Assembly: GCA_965203525.1 (NCBI GenBank)
Contig: OZ241898.1
Location: 3,348,001 to 3,412,000, forward strand
Source of the DNA: WTFV01 sp965203525
GTDB taxonomy: Bacteria; Acidobacteriota; Vicinamibacteria; Vicinamibacterales; UBA8438
Direction: 5' to 3'
Length of the DNA stretch: 64,000 nucleotides
Position 1 is the first letter of the stretch. Every line of letters starts with the position of its first letter. Shown piece after piece: positions 48,301 through 57,757 of the stretch. The notes under the pieces are model-generated. The model did no database searches, was not told the origin of the DNA, and worked only from the letters and a program-made list of their open reading frames with translations. The position numbers and the translations under genes are program-made.

Positions 48301-50736
48301 ATGACACGCATCACCCGCGTCGCGCTGCCGCTCGTTCTGCTCGGCGTCACCGGACCGGCCGGGGCGCAGTCGGACGCCGCGGACGAGACCCGCTACCTCA
48401 CCCCGCCCCGGGCCATCGTCGACGTTCTCGACGCGCCGCCGACCCCGGCCGTGATCGTGGGACCGACCCGCGACGTCGCGGTGTTCGTCGAGCGGCGGAG
48501 CATGCCGCCGATCGGCTGGCTGGCCCGGCCGCTGCACCGGCTGGCCGGCTACCGGATCGACCCGCGCAACAGCGGGCCGTGGCGCGCGCCCGAGATCGCC
48601 GCGCTGACCGTCGTCCGCCTCGACGCCGCAGGCGGCGCGCCGGGCGGCGACGGCGAAGTGCGGGTGGCCGCGCCCCGCGGCACGACGCTCGGCTGGCCGC
48701 GCTTCTCGCCGGACGGCTCGCATCTCTCCTACGCCGTCCTCCGGGACACCGGGATCGAGCTGTGGGTCGTCGATCTGGCGGCCGGCCGGCCGCGTCCGCT
48801 GACGAGCGCGTCGCTGAACGCCGTCTGGGGCAATCCGTGCGAGTGGCTGGCGGACGGCAGCGGGGTCCTGTGCCGCTTCCGGATGCCGGCGCGCGGGACG
48901 CCGCCGGCCCCGCCGCGGCGGCCGGCCGGGCCGAACGCGCAGGAGCACGACGGCGGAGCGTCCCCGGTGCGGACCTACCAGGACCTGCTGGGCGACGCGC
49001 ACGACGAGGCGCTGTTCGAGTACCACTTCACCAGCCAGATCGCAACGGTGGCCCTGGCCACCGGCGCGCGCACCGCCGTCGGCGAGCCGGGATTGTACGC
49101 CCGCGTCTCCGGCGCGCCGGACAGCCGGCATCTGCTCGTCGAACGCATCCGGCGGCCGTTCTCGCGGCTCCTGCCGGCGCGCCGCTTCGCCCGCTCCGTC
49201 GAGGTCCGGACGCGCGGCGGCGGCGCGGTCACCGTGGCGCACCGGCCGCTGGCCGACGCCGTGCCGATCGGCGGCGTCGCCACCGGTCCGCGCGGCCACC
49301 GCTGGAACCCGGCCGCGCCGGCCACGCTGGTCTGGAGCGAGGCGCAGGACGGCGGCGACCCGCGGGTGGACGCGCCCTGGCGGGACGTCCTGTTCGCGCT
49401 CGACGCGCCGTTCGACGGCGCGCCGCGCGAACTGGTCCGCACCGAGCACCGGTTCTCCGGCATCGCCTGGACCGGGGACGGCACGGCGCTCGTCACCGAG
49501 ACGGATCGCGAGACGCGCCGGACCCGCACGTCGCTGCTCTATCCGGGCGGGGGCGACGCGCGCCGGCTGTTCGACCGCAGCACCGAGGACGTCTACGGCG
49601 ACCCCGGCGTCCCGTTGCGCCGCCCCGGCGGCGGCGTGGCGAGCGCAACGATCCTGCAGGACGGCGACGCCGTCTATCTGGCCGGCGCCGGCGCGTCGCC
49701 GGACGGCGAGCGGCCGTTCCTCGACCGGCTCGATCTGCGGACCTTCGCCACCGAGCGGCTCTTCCGCACCGAGCCCGGGACCTACGAAACGGTGGCCGCG
49801 GTCCTCGCGGCGGACGGCGGCTCCCTGCTGACGCGGCGCGAGAGCCGCACCGAGCCGCCCAACTACTTCGTCCTCGACACCGCCAGCGGCGCACGGCGCG
49901 CCCTGACGGACCACACGGATCCGGCGCCGATCCTGCGCCGCGTCGAGAAGCGCCTGATCACCTACACGCGCGGCGACGGCGTCGCCCTCTCGGCCACCCT
50001 CTACCTGCCGCCCGGCCATCGCGAAGGCGACCGCCCGCCGATGCTGGTCTGGGCCTACCCGCGCGAGTACACCAACGCCGCCGCGGCGGGCCAGGTGCGC
50101 GGGTCGCCCCACCGCTTCACCACCCTGCGCGGCGCGTCGCACCTGCTGCTGCTGACCCAGGGTTACGCGATCCTGGACGGGCCGACCATGCCGATCATCG
50201 GGGAGGGGCATACCGCCAACGACACCTACGTCGAGCAGCTCGTGGCGAGCGCGCAGGCGGCCGTGGACGCGGTCGTCGCGCTGGGCGTCGCCGACCGCGG
50301 CCGGATCGCCGTCGGCGGCCACAGCTACGGCGCGTTCATGACCGCCAACCTGCTGGCGCACTCCGACCTCTTCCAGGCCGGCATCGCGCGCAGCGGCGCC
50401 TACAACCGCACGCTGACCCCCTTCGGGTTCCAGAACGAGCGCCGCACGTTCTGGGAGGCCCGCGACGTCTACGCGGCGATGTCGCCGTTCTTCCACGCGG
50501 AGAAGGTGAACGAGCCGATCCTGCTGACGCACGGCGAGATCGACGACAACTCGGGGACCTTCCCGATCCAGTCGGAGCGCTTCTACCATGCGCTGAAGGG
50601 GCACGGGGCGACGGTGCGGTACGTCACGCTGCCCCACGAATCGCACGGCTACGCGGCGCGCGAATCGGTGCTGCACGTCGTGGCGGAGATGCTGCGCTGG
50701 TGCGACCTGCACCTGGGCCGGCCGGCGAACCGGTAG
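48301..50736 (+). CDS. Secreted S9-family peptidase (prolyl oligopeptidase/glutamyl endopeptidase-like)
   Basis: 811 residues from ATG 48301 (GGAGGAATCAACGGAG upstream). Signal peptide 1-22 (VALPLVLLGVTGPAGAQ). A beta-propeller of about 550 residues opens with RSMPPIGWLARPLHRLAGYR, a stretch typical of glutamyl endopeptidase-like S9 proteins. The alpha/beta-hydrolase domain holds the triad: Ser in VGGHSYGAFMTANLL (about 678), Asp in THGEIDDNSGT (about 745) and His in LPHESHGYAAR (about 782). It hydrolyses peptides outside the cytoplasm. A GATAAT box at 48262-48267 may be its -10 element. Confidence 0.9.
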   Translation: MTRITRVALPLVLLGVTGPAGAQSDAADETRYLTPPRAIVDVLDAPPTPAVIVGPTRDVAVFVERRSMPPIGWLARPLHRLAGYRIDPRNSGPWRAPEIAALTVVRLDAAGGAPGGDGEVRVAAPRGTTLGWPRFSPDGSHLSYAVLRDTGIELWVVDLAAGRPRPLTSASLNAVWGNPCEWLADGSGVLCRFRMPARGTPPAPPRRPAGPNAQEHDGGASPVRTYQDLLGDAHDEALFEYHFTSQIATVALATGARTAVGEPGLYARVSGAPDSRHLLVERIRRPFSRLLPARRFARSVEVRTRGGGAVTVAHRPLADAVPIGGVATGPRGHRWNPAAPATLVWSEAQDGGDPRVDAPWRDVLFALDAPFDGAPRELVRTEHRFSGIAWTGDGTALVTETDRETRRTRTSLLYPGGGDARRLFDRSTEDVYGDPGVPLRRPGGGVASATILQDGDAVYLAGAGASPDGERPFLDRLDLRTFATERLFRTEPGTYETVAAVLAADGGSLLTRRESRTEPPNYFVLDTASGARRALTDHTDPAPILRRVEKRLITYTRGDGVALSATLYLPPGHREGDRPPMLVWAYPREYTNAAAAGQVRGSPHRFTTLRGASHLLLLTQGYAILDGPTMPIIGEGHTANDTYVEQLVASAQAAVDAVVALGVADRGRIAVGGHSYGAFMTANLLAHSDLFQAGIARSGAYNRTLTPFGFQNERRTFWEARDVYAAMSPFFHAEKVNEPILLTHGEIDDNSGTFPIQSERFYHALKGHGATVRYVTLPHESHGYAARESVLHVVAEMLRWCDLHLGRPANR

Positions 50737-50752
50737 CCGCCTCCCCGCGGGC

Positions 50753-50819
50753 GCGGCGCGGAACCGGCGTGGCGACCTTGCGGGCCGCGGCGCGGAACCG
50801 GCGTGGCGACCTTGCGGGC
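50753..50819. repeat. Tandem 33-bp repeat between the S9 peptidase and trxA
   Basis: 50753-50785 and 50787-50819 are identical 33-bp units separated by one base (offset 34). They lie just after the S9 stop in the 218-bp gap. The remainder of the gap holds a TACAAT -10-like box at 50903-50908 ahead of trxA. Confidence 0.85.
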
Positions 50820-50954
50820 GAACCCGGGGCAGGTCCCCGCCGCGGGAGCCGGCGGGCGGGCGCAGGGGATTCGCCGGCGCGAAGCTCCGAGTCCGGACGC
50901 GGTACAATGGAGGGTCGGGCCGTTCGGCGAGGCCCTCACCAACAGGAAGGCGCG

Positions 50955-51287
50955 ATGTCAGAACATACGCACGAGGTCACGGACGGCAATTTCGAAGAGT
51001 CGGTGCTGAAGTCGACGCAGCCGGTGCTGGTGGACTTTTGGGCGGAGTGGTGCGGTCCGTGCCGCATGATCGCGCCGACCGTCGAGGCGCTCGCGGCGGA
51101 CTACGACGGCCGCGTCACCGTCGGCAAGATGAACGTGGACGACAATCCGGCGACGCCGGGACAGTACGGCGTTCGGTCGATCCCGACGCTGCTGCTCTTC
51201 AAGGGCGGTCAGGTGGTCGAATCCGTCGTGGGCCTGGCCGACAAGGAGAAGCTGCAGGCCGTCATCGACCCGCACCTCGGCGACTGA
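50955..51287 (+). CDS. trxA: Thioredoxin
   Basis: 110 residues from ATG 50955 (AGGAAGG upstream). The active site WAEWCGPCRMIAP (Cys33 and Cys36), the cis-proline loop SIPTLLLFKGGQ and the family length are all standard. Cytoplasmic dithiol-disulfide reductant for ribonucleotide reductase, peroxiredoxins and methionine sulfoxide reductases. A single gene, with a TACAAT -10 element about 47 bases upstream. 266 bases without a recognisable gene separate it from the convergent lipoprotein. Confidence 0.97.
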   Translation: MSEHTHEVTDGNFEESVLKSTQPVLVDFWAEWCGPCRMIAPTVEALAADYDGRVTVGKMNVDDNPATPGQYGVRSIPTLLLFKGGQVVESVVGLADKEKLQAVIDPHLGD

Positions 51288-51553
51288 GGACGGGCGTCGG
51301 CGTCCGCCGGCGGCCGCGTCCCGGGCGGGCCTGCAGGTGCGTTCGGGCGCGCGAGACGGCATCGCGTCCGTCGTCCGCCGGCGGCAGCGGCGGGCCGCGC
51401 AGGCTTCGAGGGGGGAATCCCGGCCGCATCCTCCTCCGGCGCGATGCCGCCGGTGCGCGCGCCGCCGGGCTCCACGCACCGGGCGTCGGGACGCGCGCTT
51501 GCGGGCGGCCGTGACGATGCCGGGACCGCATCCGCGGCCCCGGCGTTTGAAAG

Positions 51554-52630
51554 CTACTCGACGCCGGTGTCACCCGGGCCGCATGCATGACCGTCGCCGG
51601 CGCCGGGACCGCCGTCGTCGTCCAGATCGTCGTTGCGGGCGTAGGTCGCTTCCTCGGCGGTCCACCACGAATCCAGATCGGGGTACGGGGAGGGATCCCA
51701 GTCGGAGACGTCGTGACGGACTCCGTCGCTCCAGACGGCGAGAAGCGCGGAACACGAATCATGGTCCGCGGGCTTGGGCGGCGGACCGGGCGACAGCGGG
51801 TCGGCGCTGTCGCCGGCGTCGCAGAACGTGCCGTCCTCGTTCGAATCGAGAGGATGTACGTAGTCCGTGTCTCCGCCGCCTTCGCCATGCTCCGCGACGT
51901 TGCGCAGGTACGTCTCCCTCTCCGCCGACGTCCACGAGGCGGGATACGGGTAGGGATCCCAGGAATCGGGATCGGAACGGATCCCGCCGGTCCAGTCCCG
52001 CCGCAACGCCGTGCAACTGTCGTAGGCCTGCGCGGCCGGCGCTGCCGGGGGATCCGGTCTGCAGTCGCACGGGTCGCCGGACCAGCGCACGTTCGCGTGC
52101 CGCCAATACTCTCCGCCGGTCCGCGTGCCCACGCGAACGGCGACGTGCGTCGTCCGATCCCGCTCGATCTCGCCTTCCCGACACGCGCGATGCGTCGCCG
52201 CGTCGTGGCAGACGTAGACGGTCATCGTGTCCGCGCCGTCGATCACGACGGCGTCCGGCCGATAGAGCATGGCGTACCCGTACTCCGACCGGCGGACGCC
52301 GCACGCCTCGAACCGCGTGCCTTGAATCAGGTACGCGTTCCGGGAGCAGGGCTGCATCTCGGAGACGAGCCGGCTCACGAACGATTCGACGGGCTCCCCC
52401 GGCCGGCGGGCGGTGTCGGGCACGGAATCGTCGGAACCATCCCGCTCCGGAGCGCCGCGCGAAGCGCCCTGGCCTGGAACCTCTCGAATGCGAACCGCGG
52501 ACGGCGGCAAGACCCTGGCCGCGCTCCGGAACGGCGGCAGGATTGAAAGCGCGACGGGCAGTTGGCGGGCGTCTTCCTGGCACGCGCCGGCCAGGACGGT
52601 CACGAGACAGACGACGACCAGCTTGCTCAT
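51554..52630 (-). CDS. Lipoprotein with two Excalibur-like repeats, function unknown
   Basis: 358 residues from ATG 52630 (AAGGAGGAG upstream). Lipobox LAGAC at about 14-18. Residues 75-190 form a Cys-containing domain (MQPCSRNAYLIQGTRFEACG, MTVYVCHDAATHRACREGEI) that I do not recognise. Two ~65-residue repeats follow: YDSCTALRRDWTGGIRSDPD to SNEDGTFCD, and HDSCSALLAVWSDGVRHDVS to GDGHACG. Each ends in an Asp-rich DxDxDGxxC-like loop as in Excalibur calcium-binding domains. It probably sits on the surface and binds calcium. Confidence 0.72.
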   Translation of the reverse strand: MSKLVVVCLVTVLAGACQEDARQLPVALSILPPFRSAARVLPPSAVRIREVPGQGASRGAPERDGSDDSVPDTARRPGEPVESFVSRLVSEMQPCSRNAYLIQGTRFEACGVRRSEYGYAMLYRPDAVVIDGADTMTVYVCHDAATHRACREGEIERDRTTHVAVRVGTRTGGEYWRHANVRWSGDPCDCRPDPPAAPAAQAYDSCTALRRDWTGGIRSDPDSWDPYPYPASWTSAERETYLRNVAEHGEGGGDTDYVHPLDSNEDGTFCDAGDSADPLSPGPPPKPADHDSCSALLAVWSDGVRHDVSDWDPSPYPDLDSWWTAEEATYARNDDLDDDGGPGAGDGHACGPGDTGVE

Positions 52631-52781
52631 GGCTCCTCCTTCGAAAGAACGGGTTCGTACGCGTTGGGACGAAGAGGTCATGCCGGTCCGCAAGCAATAC
52701 CCGTGCCACAATGCGCCGGCGCGAAGAGAACGGAGAGAACGGGAAGAGGGGACGGCGGCGGGGACGGAAGGTGGGAAGGAG

Positions 52782-53297
52782 CTACCCGCCGCCCTGGATC
52801 CGCTTCGTCAGCGCCGGGGTCTTGCCCAGCAGCCGCACGTAGAGCGCGAGCTGGCCGCGGTGGTACTCCTCGTGGGCGATGCCGTGCTGCAGCCAGGCGA
52901 GGCGGGTCCAGAGTGCGCCGTCGAAGCGGCGGATGGTCTGCAGCATGCCCACCTCGCCGGCCTCGCGAAGCCGGCGCACGCCGTCGGCGTGGGTGCTCCG
53001 GAGCAGGCGGACGAGGCCGGACCTGTCGGCCGGGCGGTCGGCTTCGGGCGTGCCGTACTCGCGCAGGAACGCGGGGAAGTCCTGGCGCGTGAAGTCGCCC
53101 GCGGGGTTCGAGAGCTCGCCGCACCACATCAGCGCGGTGTCGGCGACGTGCCGGACGATCTCGGCGACGGAGGGGGCGCCCGCGGCGGGGCGGAACCCGA
53201 TCCGGCCGGCGGGGACGCAACGGAGTTCCGCGATGACGCCGCGGCGGGCCTCGGCCCAGGCGTCGAGCGCTTCGTCGAGAAGGGAGGCGGCGGACAT
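52782..53297 (-). CDS. DinB-family protein
   Basis: 171 residues from ATG 53297. A four-helix bundle with the DinB metal triad: His in SVAEIVRHVADTALMW (about residue 50) and two His in HGIAHEEYHRGQLALYVRLL (about 139-146). Family members include thiol S-transferases (bacillithiol or mycothiol type) and DNA-damage-inducible proteins of unknown activity. It is a monocistronic gene. Immediately upstream lies the remnant region that carries copies of the permease and amidase genes. Confidence 0.88.
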   Translation of the reverse strand: MSAASLLDEALDAWAEARRGVIAELRCVPAGRIGFRPAAGAPSVAEIVRHVADTALMWCGELSNPAGDFTRQDFPAFLREYGTPEADRPADRSGLVRLLRSTHADGVRRLREAGEVGMLQTIRRFDGALWTRLAWLQHGIAHEEYHRGQLALYVRLLGKTPALTKRIQGGG

Positions 53298-53364
53298 TCC
53301 CGAACCGGGGCCGATCGTAGCAGGCGGACGGGCCCCGCGCCAGACGGCGGCGGCGACCGCGCCC

Positions 53365-53490
53365 AGCGCGGTCCGGCCGGCTCCGACGGCAAGTCGAAGC
53401 GCGATCTCTCGCCGCCGCCGCTCGGGAGGCGCTTGTCAGGCGTCGCCGTCAGGCCGGCACGTCCGCGGGCGCGAGCAGCCGAGGCACGCA
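53365..53490 (-). pseudogene. Remnant of a second amidase-end/permease copy
   Basis: 53365-53420 is nearly identical to 55010-55068, an internal part of the permease gene encoding RRRELALRLAVGAGRTALA. 53430-53490 matches 56030-56095, the first permease codons and the 3' end of the Tat amidase, including TADVPA-stop. Both copies keep the minus-strand order, so the intact permease gene is flanked by homologous sequence. The interval is explained by a tandem duplication followed by a large internal deletion. Confidence 0.75.
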
Positions 53491-53567
53491 ACGGTCTGGA
53501 TTGACTACAGCCACTCTGACAAAGCGTGTCCAGGAAATGTTCGACCGGCAATGATTCCAAGTGAGAG

Positions 53568-56024
53568 TCAATCCGCTCGCATCGCTTCCAGCGGCTCGAC
53601 GTTTGCCGCATGAAGTGCCGGACGAATTGCCGCCGCCGCCGTGACTATCGCCAACCCCACGGCGGCTGACAAGACGATTGCAGCCGCTTCGGCATCGATC
53701 CCGTACACTTCCCGCGCCAGGACCGGTTCCGTCCACAGCCACCAGATCGACGAACCCAGTACCGTGCCGATCGTCGACGGCAGCAACGCATCGCGAAGCG
53801 CCAGAAACACGACGTGTCCGCGCCCGGCCCCGAACGCGAGGCGGATTCCGAGTTCCCGCCTCCTCTGCGCCACGGTGGTCGAGACCAGCCCGAAAGTTCC
53901 GACGGCGATCAACACGACGGCGACGACGCTCAAGGCGACCGCAACCGTGGCCGCCAGGTAGTGGCGTGACAGGTGCGTCCGGACGTCCTGCCGCAACGCC
54001 CTGACGTCCAGAACGACGATGCGGCCGGACACGCCGTTGACGATCGAGCGGATCCGGCTCGCCGCCCGATTTTCGACGGATCGGGTGCGGATCAGAATCG
54101 TTCCGCCGATCACGCCGCGGTTCAGGATCTGGCGGTACAGGTACGGTTCGCCACGGTCCCGGAGATCCCGGTGCGCGGCGTTGTCGACCACGCCGATCAC
54201 ACGCCGCGGGACTGCTTCTCCCTCGATTTCCAGGAAGCGTCCCACGGCGTCGCCGCCGGGCCAGAGCCGGGCAGCCAGGTTTTCGTTGACCACGACCGCC
54301 CGCGGATCGACCGCGCCACCGCCGAAAGCGACTCCACGCAACAGTCTCAAGTCGATGGTCTCGAAATAGTCCGGGCCGACGTCCCGGAAAACCACCGGAA
54401 CGCGATCGGCCTCGCCGCCGTCCGTCGGCGCCACGTCAATCGCGCCACGGAACCTCGAAAGAGGCCCCGTGTTGCTGATGCTCGCCGACTCGACGCCCGG
54501 AACCCGGCGGATGCGCTGCAGCAGGTCGACGAACAACGTTCGGTTCAGCGGTTCCTCCGCCGACAGGCCGCGGGCTTCGAACGGCACGACGAGCACCCGC
54601 CCGGCGTCATACCCGGGGTCGATCCGGGAGAGATGATGCAGGCTGCGCGCCAGCGACCCGGCGGCCGCCAGCAGGACGAACGAAAGCGCAACCTGCCCGG
54701 CGATCAGGACCTGCTTTCCACGAACCGAGGCGCGGCTTTCGGAATTGCCGGGCGCGGCCCGCAGCGCGTCAACCGGGCGGCAGCGCACGGCGCAGACCCA
54801 TTGTCCCGCCGCGATGACCGTCGACACGCACGCCGCCACCCCGAACGCGAACAGCCAGGATCGCGTGTCCAACTCCAGTTCGCGATACAGCACGACGCCG
54901 AACGGCGCCGAATGGACCGCCAGTCCCCGCAGAAGTGCCGAGGCGATGCCGATGCCGCAGACGGCCGCCGCCGCCGTCAGCAACGGAACCTCGAACAGCA
55001 GCGATCGCGCCAGCGCGGTCCGGCCGGCTCCGACGGCAAGTCGAAGCGCGAGCTCTCGCCGCCGCGCCATGATGCGTGGCAGCCACAGGTTGATCAGGTT
55101 GCCGCAGACCAGCAGCAGAAGCAGCAGACCGCCGGCGCCCGCGAGCGCGAGCAGCCGCACGGCGTCCGCGTGGCGTCCGGGCCAGAATCGCGCTCTGGCC
55201 GCCGGCAGCACCAGCAGTTCGCGGTTTCCGTTCGAGCCGGGATACTCGGCCTGCAACCTTTTCGATTGCAGATCGAAAACCAGCCGCGCGGCGTCGAGCG
55301 TCACGTCTCCGCGCAGGCGGCCGACCACCTGCGGCGACGTGAACGTTCTGTCGGACAAGAGCGAAGCCCTGCCCGGGTTCCATCTGTCGAACATTTCGAG
55401 CGGCACGAACAGATCCACCGGCTCGTCACCGTACCAGTCGAGCAGGGAGCCGCGAAAGCCGGGCGGGGCCACGCCGGCGACGGCGAACGAAACGCCGTTG
55501 ACCACCAGCGTCTTCCCCATCGCGTCCGGACGCCCGCCGAAGCGTTCCTGCCAGAGGCGGTGACTGATCACGATCGTGAAGCCGCCGTCGGTACCGGCGG
55601 CGAACAACCGCCCCGCGGCCGGCGCGGTCCCGAGCACCGCGAAGTAGTCACGTGACACCAGATCGCCGATGACGCGCACCGGAAACGACGAACCGCCGAT
55701 CGTCATCGGCATCCTCAGAAACGCCGCCAGCGCAACGTCGGGTACCTGCTCGCGGTAGTCGATGAAGTCGGGCCAGGAAACTCCCTGGTAGTCGATCCGC
55801 GGCGTATCCAGGTCGTCCGTGTACAGCGCGATCAGTTCGTCGTCCGCATCGACGCCGGGAAGGGGACGAAACAGGACGGCGTCGGCCATCGAAAATATGG
55901 AAGCGCTTGCGCCGACGCCAATCGCGGTGGTGAGAATCGTCGCGCCGAGGAGTCCCGGACTCCGTATCATCGCGCGCAGGGACGATCGCGCATCGGACCT
56001 GCCCGCACGCAGCGTGTTCCACAC
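53568..56024 (-). CDS. ADOP/MacB-FtsX type ABC transporter permease
   Basis: 818 residues from GTG 56024, 23 bases after the amidase stop. The N terminus SLRAMIRSPGLLGATILTTA and SIFSMADAVLFRPLPGVDAD is the Acidobacterial duplicated-orphan-permease signature. Layout: TM1, a periplasmic MacB core domain (about 60-260), three TMs (about 285-425, with RRRELALRLAVGAGRTALAR), then a second copy with TM, core domain (about 500-690) and three TMs ending with FGLVSTTVAQRRRELGIRLA and HAANVEPLEAMRAD. Family members are thought to export macrolides or lipoproteins with separately encoded ATPases; none is adjacent here. Flanked by short homologous sequences. Confidence 0.88.
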   Translation of the reverse strand: MWNTLRAGRSDARSSLRAMIRSPGLLGATILTTAIGVGASASIFSMADAVLFRPLPGVDADDELIALYTDDLDTPRIDYQGVSWPDFIDYREQVPDVALAAFLRMPMTIGGSSFPVRVIGDLVSRDYFAVLGTAPAAGRLFAAGTDGGFTIVISHRLWQERFGGRPDAMGKTLVVNGVSFAVAGVAPPGFRGSLLDWYGDEPVDLFVPLEMFDRWNPGRASLLSDRTFTSPQVVGRLRGDVTLDAARLVFDLQSKRLQAEYPGSNGNRELLVLPAARARFWPGRHADAVRLLALAGAGGLLLLLLVCGNLINLWLPRIMARRRELALRLAVGAGRTALARSLLFEVPLLTAAAAVCGIGIASALLRGLAVHSAPFGVVLYRELELDTRSWLFAFGVAACVSTVIAAGQWVCAVRCRPVDALRAAPGNSESRASVRGKQVLIAGQVALSFVLLAAAGSLARSLHHLSRIDPGYDAGRVLVVPFEARGLSAEEPLNRTLFVDLLQRIRRVPGVESASISNTGPLSRFRGAIDVAPTDGGEADRVPVVFRDVGPDYFETIDLRLLRGVAFGGGAVDPRAVVVNENLAARLWPGGDAVGRFLEIEGEAVPRRVIGVVDNAAHRDLRDRGEPYLYRQILNRGVIGGTILIRTRSVENRAASRIRSIVNGVSGRIVVLDVRALRQDVRTHLSRHYLAATVAVALSVVAVVLIAVGTFGLVSTTVAQRRRELGIRLAFGAGRGHVVFLALRDALLPSTIGTVLGSSIWWLWTEPVLAREVYGIDAEAAAIVLSAAVGLAIVTAAAAIRPALHAANVEPLEAMRAD

Positions 56025-56047
56025 GGCTTGGAGGCGCTTGCCGACCG

Positions 56048-57757
56048 TCAGGCCGGCACGTCCGCGGTCGCGAGCAGCCGCGGCGCGCGGCGGTGCCGGG
56101 TCGCCTGCTCGAAGGCGTAGGCGATGCGGATCAGGGTCGGCTCGCTCCACGCCCGGCCGAAGAACGAGACGCCGACCGGCAGCCCGTGCACGAAGCCGGC
56201 GGGGACGGTGACGTTGGGGTAGCCGGCGACGGCCGCGAACCGCGAGCTGCTGCCGCCGAAGTGGTCGCCGTTGACCAGATCGGTGACCCAGGCCGGCCCG
56301 CCGGTGGGGGCGAGGATCGCGTCCAGGCCGCCGCCGTCCATGACCCGGTCGATCCCCGCCGCGCGGGAGAGGCGCCGCGCCACCGCGTGCGCCTCGCGGT
56401 ACTCCCCGGCGGAGAGCGGCCCCCTGCTTTCGGCCGCGATCAGCCGCTCCTGGCCGAACCAGGCGAGCTCGTCTTCGGCGTGCCGCTCGTTGAAGGCGAT
56501 CAGCTCGGCGAGGGAGCGGATCGGCGGGTTCGGGAGGCGCGCCAGATAGGCGTTCAGGCCTGCCTTGAACTCGTGCAGCAGCACCTCGGTTTCGGCCCGG
56601 CGCAGCGCGGCGCCGGCGGCCAGATCGATCGGATCGACGATCACCGCGCCGCGCGCGCGCAGCACCGCGAGCGCCTCCTCCATCAGCCGGTCGACCGCCT
56701 CGTGGAAGCCGAAGGCGCTGCGCTGGACGCCGATGCGGGCCCCGCGCAGGCCGTCCGCGTCGAGGAACGGCGTGTAGTCGCCGAGGCCGCGGGTCTCGGC
56801 GGGGGCGGTCGCCGGATCGCGCGGGTCGGGGCCGGCGACGGCGCCGAGCAGCAGCGCCGCGTCGCCGACGGTGCGCGCCATCGGGCCGGCGGTGTCCTGG
56901 GTCTCGGAGATCGGCACGATGCCGGCGCGGCTCACCAGGCCGACGGTCGGCTTGATGCCGACGATGCCGTTGGCGGTCGACGGGCAGACGATGGAGCCGT
57001 CGGTCTCGGTGCCGATGGCCGCCGCGGCCAGGTTGGCCGAGACCGCGGCGCCGGAGCCGGAACTCGATCCGCACGGGTTGCGGTCGAGCGCGTACGGGTT
57101 GCGGCACTGCCCGCCGCGGGCGCTCCAGCCGCTCGACGAGCGGGTCGACCGGAAGTTGGCCCACTCGCTCAGGTTGGCCTTGCCGAGCAGCACCGCGCCC
57201 GCCTCCCGCAGCCGGCGCGCGACGTGCGAATCCTCGGCCGGGATGGATCCGCGAAGCGCCAGCGACCCGGCGGTGGTCGTCATGCGGTCGGCGGTGTCGA
57301 CGTTGTCCTTGACGAGGATCGGCACGCCGTGCAGCGGCGACCGCACGCGGCCCCCGGCGCGCTCCCGGTCGAGCGCGTCCGCGACGGCGAGCGCGTCGGG
57401 GTTGGTCTCGATGACGCTCCGCAGCGTCGGTCCCTGCCGGTCGATCCGCGCGATGCGCGCGAGGTACGCCTCGGTCACCGACCGCGCCGTGCGCCGCCCG
57501 GACGCCATCGACGCGGCGAGCTCGCCGATCGAGACCTCCGCGAGGTCGAACGGTTCCGGCGGCGTTCCGGATCCGGGGGCGCCTGCCTGCCCCGGCGCTT
57601 CCGGCTCCGGCGCGCCGGGGCAGGCAGGCACTGCTCCCGGCTCGAGCGCCGACCCGCGGGCGGCGGAACCGGCGGCCAGCGCCGCGCCGGCCAGGGCGCC
57701 GCTACGGAGAAAGCGTCGGCGCCCCGGCGAGACCGGTTGCGGCGTCCGCGTGGCCAT
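56048..57757 (-). CDS. Tat-exported amidase (amidase-signature family)
   Basis: 569 residues from ATG 57757. A twin-arginine signal follows the start (SPGRRRFLRSGALAGAALAA). The amidase triad is present: Lys in PILVKDNVDTADRMTTTAGS, Ser-Ser in PCGSSSGSGAAVSANLAAAA and the nucleophile in GTETDGSIVCPSTANGIVG (the usual GGSIR is TDGSI here). This is the branch of secreted amidases often annotated as 6-aminohexanoate-cyclic-dimer or Asp/Glu-tRNA amidotransferase-like; the substrate is unknown. The 5' end of the gene is duplicated, so an upstream ATG at 57832 would add 25 residues repeating MATRTPQPVSPG; I reject that start. The permease gene follows. Confidence 0.9.
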   Translation of the reverse strand: MATRTPQPVSPGRRRFLRSGALAGAALAAGSAARGSALEPGAVPACPGAPEPEAPGQAGAPGSGTPPEPFDLAEVSIGELAASMASGRRTARSVTEAYLARIARIDRQGPTLRSVIETNPDALAVADALDRERAGGRVRSPLHGVPILVKDNVDTADRMTTTAGSLALRGSIPAEDSHVARRLREAGAVLLGKANLSEWANFRSTRSSSGWSARGGQCRNPYALDRNPCGSSSGSGAAVSANLAAAAIGTETDGSIVCPSTANGIVGIKPTVGLVSRAGIVPISETQDTAGPMARTVGDAALLLGAVAGPDPRDPATAPAETRGLGDYTPFLDADGLRGARIGVQRSAFGFHEAVDRLMEEALAVLRARGAVIVDPIDLAAGAALRRAETEVLLHEFKAGLNAYLARLPNPPIRSLAELIAFNERHAEDELAWFGQERLIAAESRGPLSAGEYREAHAVARRLSRAAGIDRVMDGGGLDAILAPTGGPAWVTDLVNGDHFGGSSSRFAAVAGYPNVTVPAGFVHGLPVGVSFFGRAWSEPTLIRIAYAFEQATRHRRAPRLLATADVPA

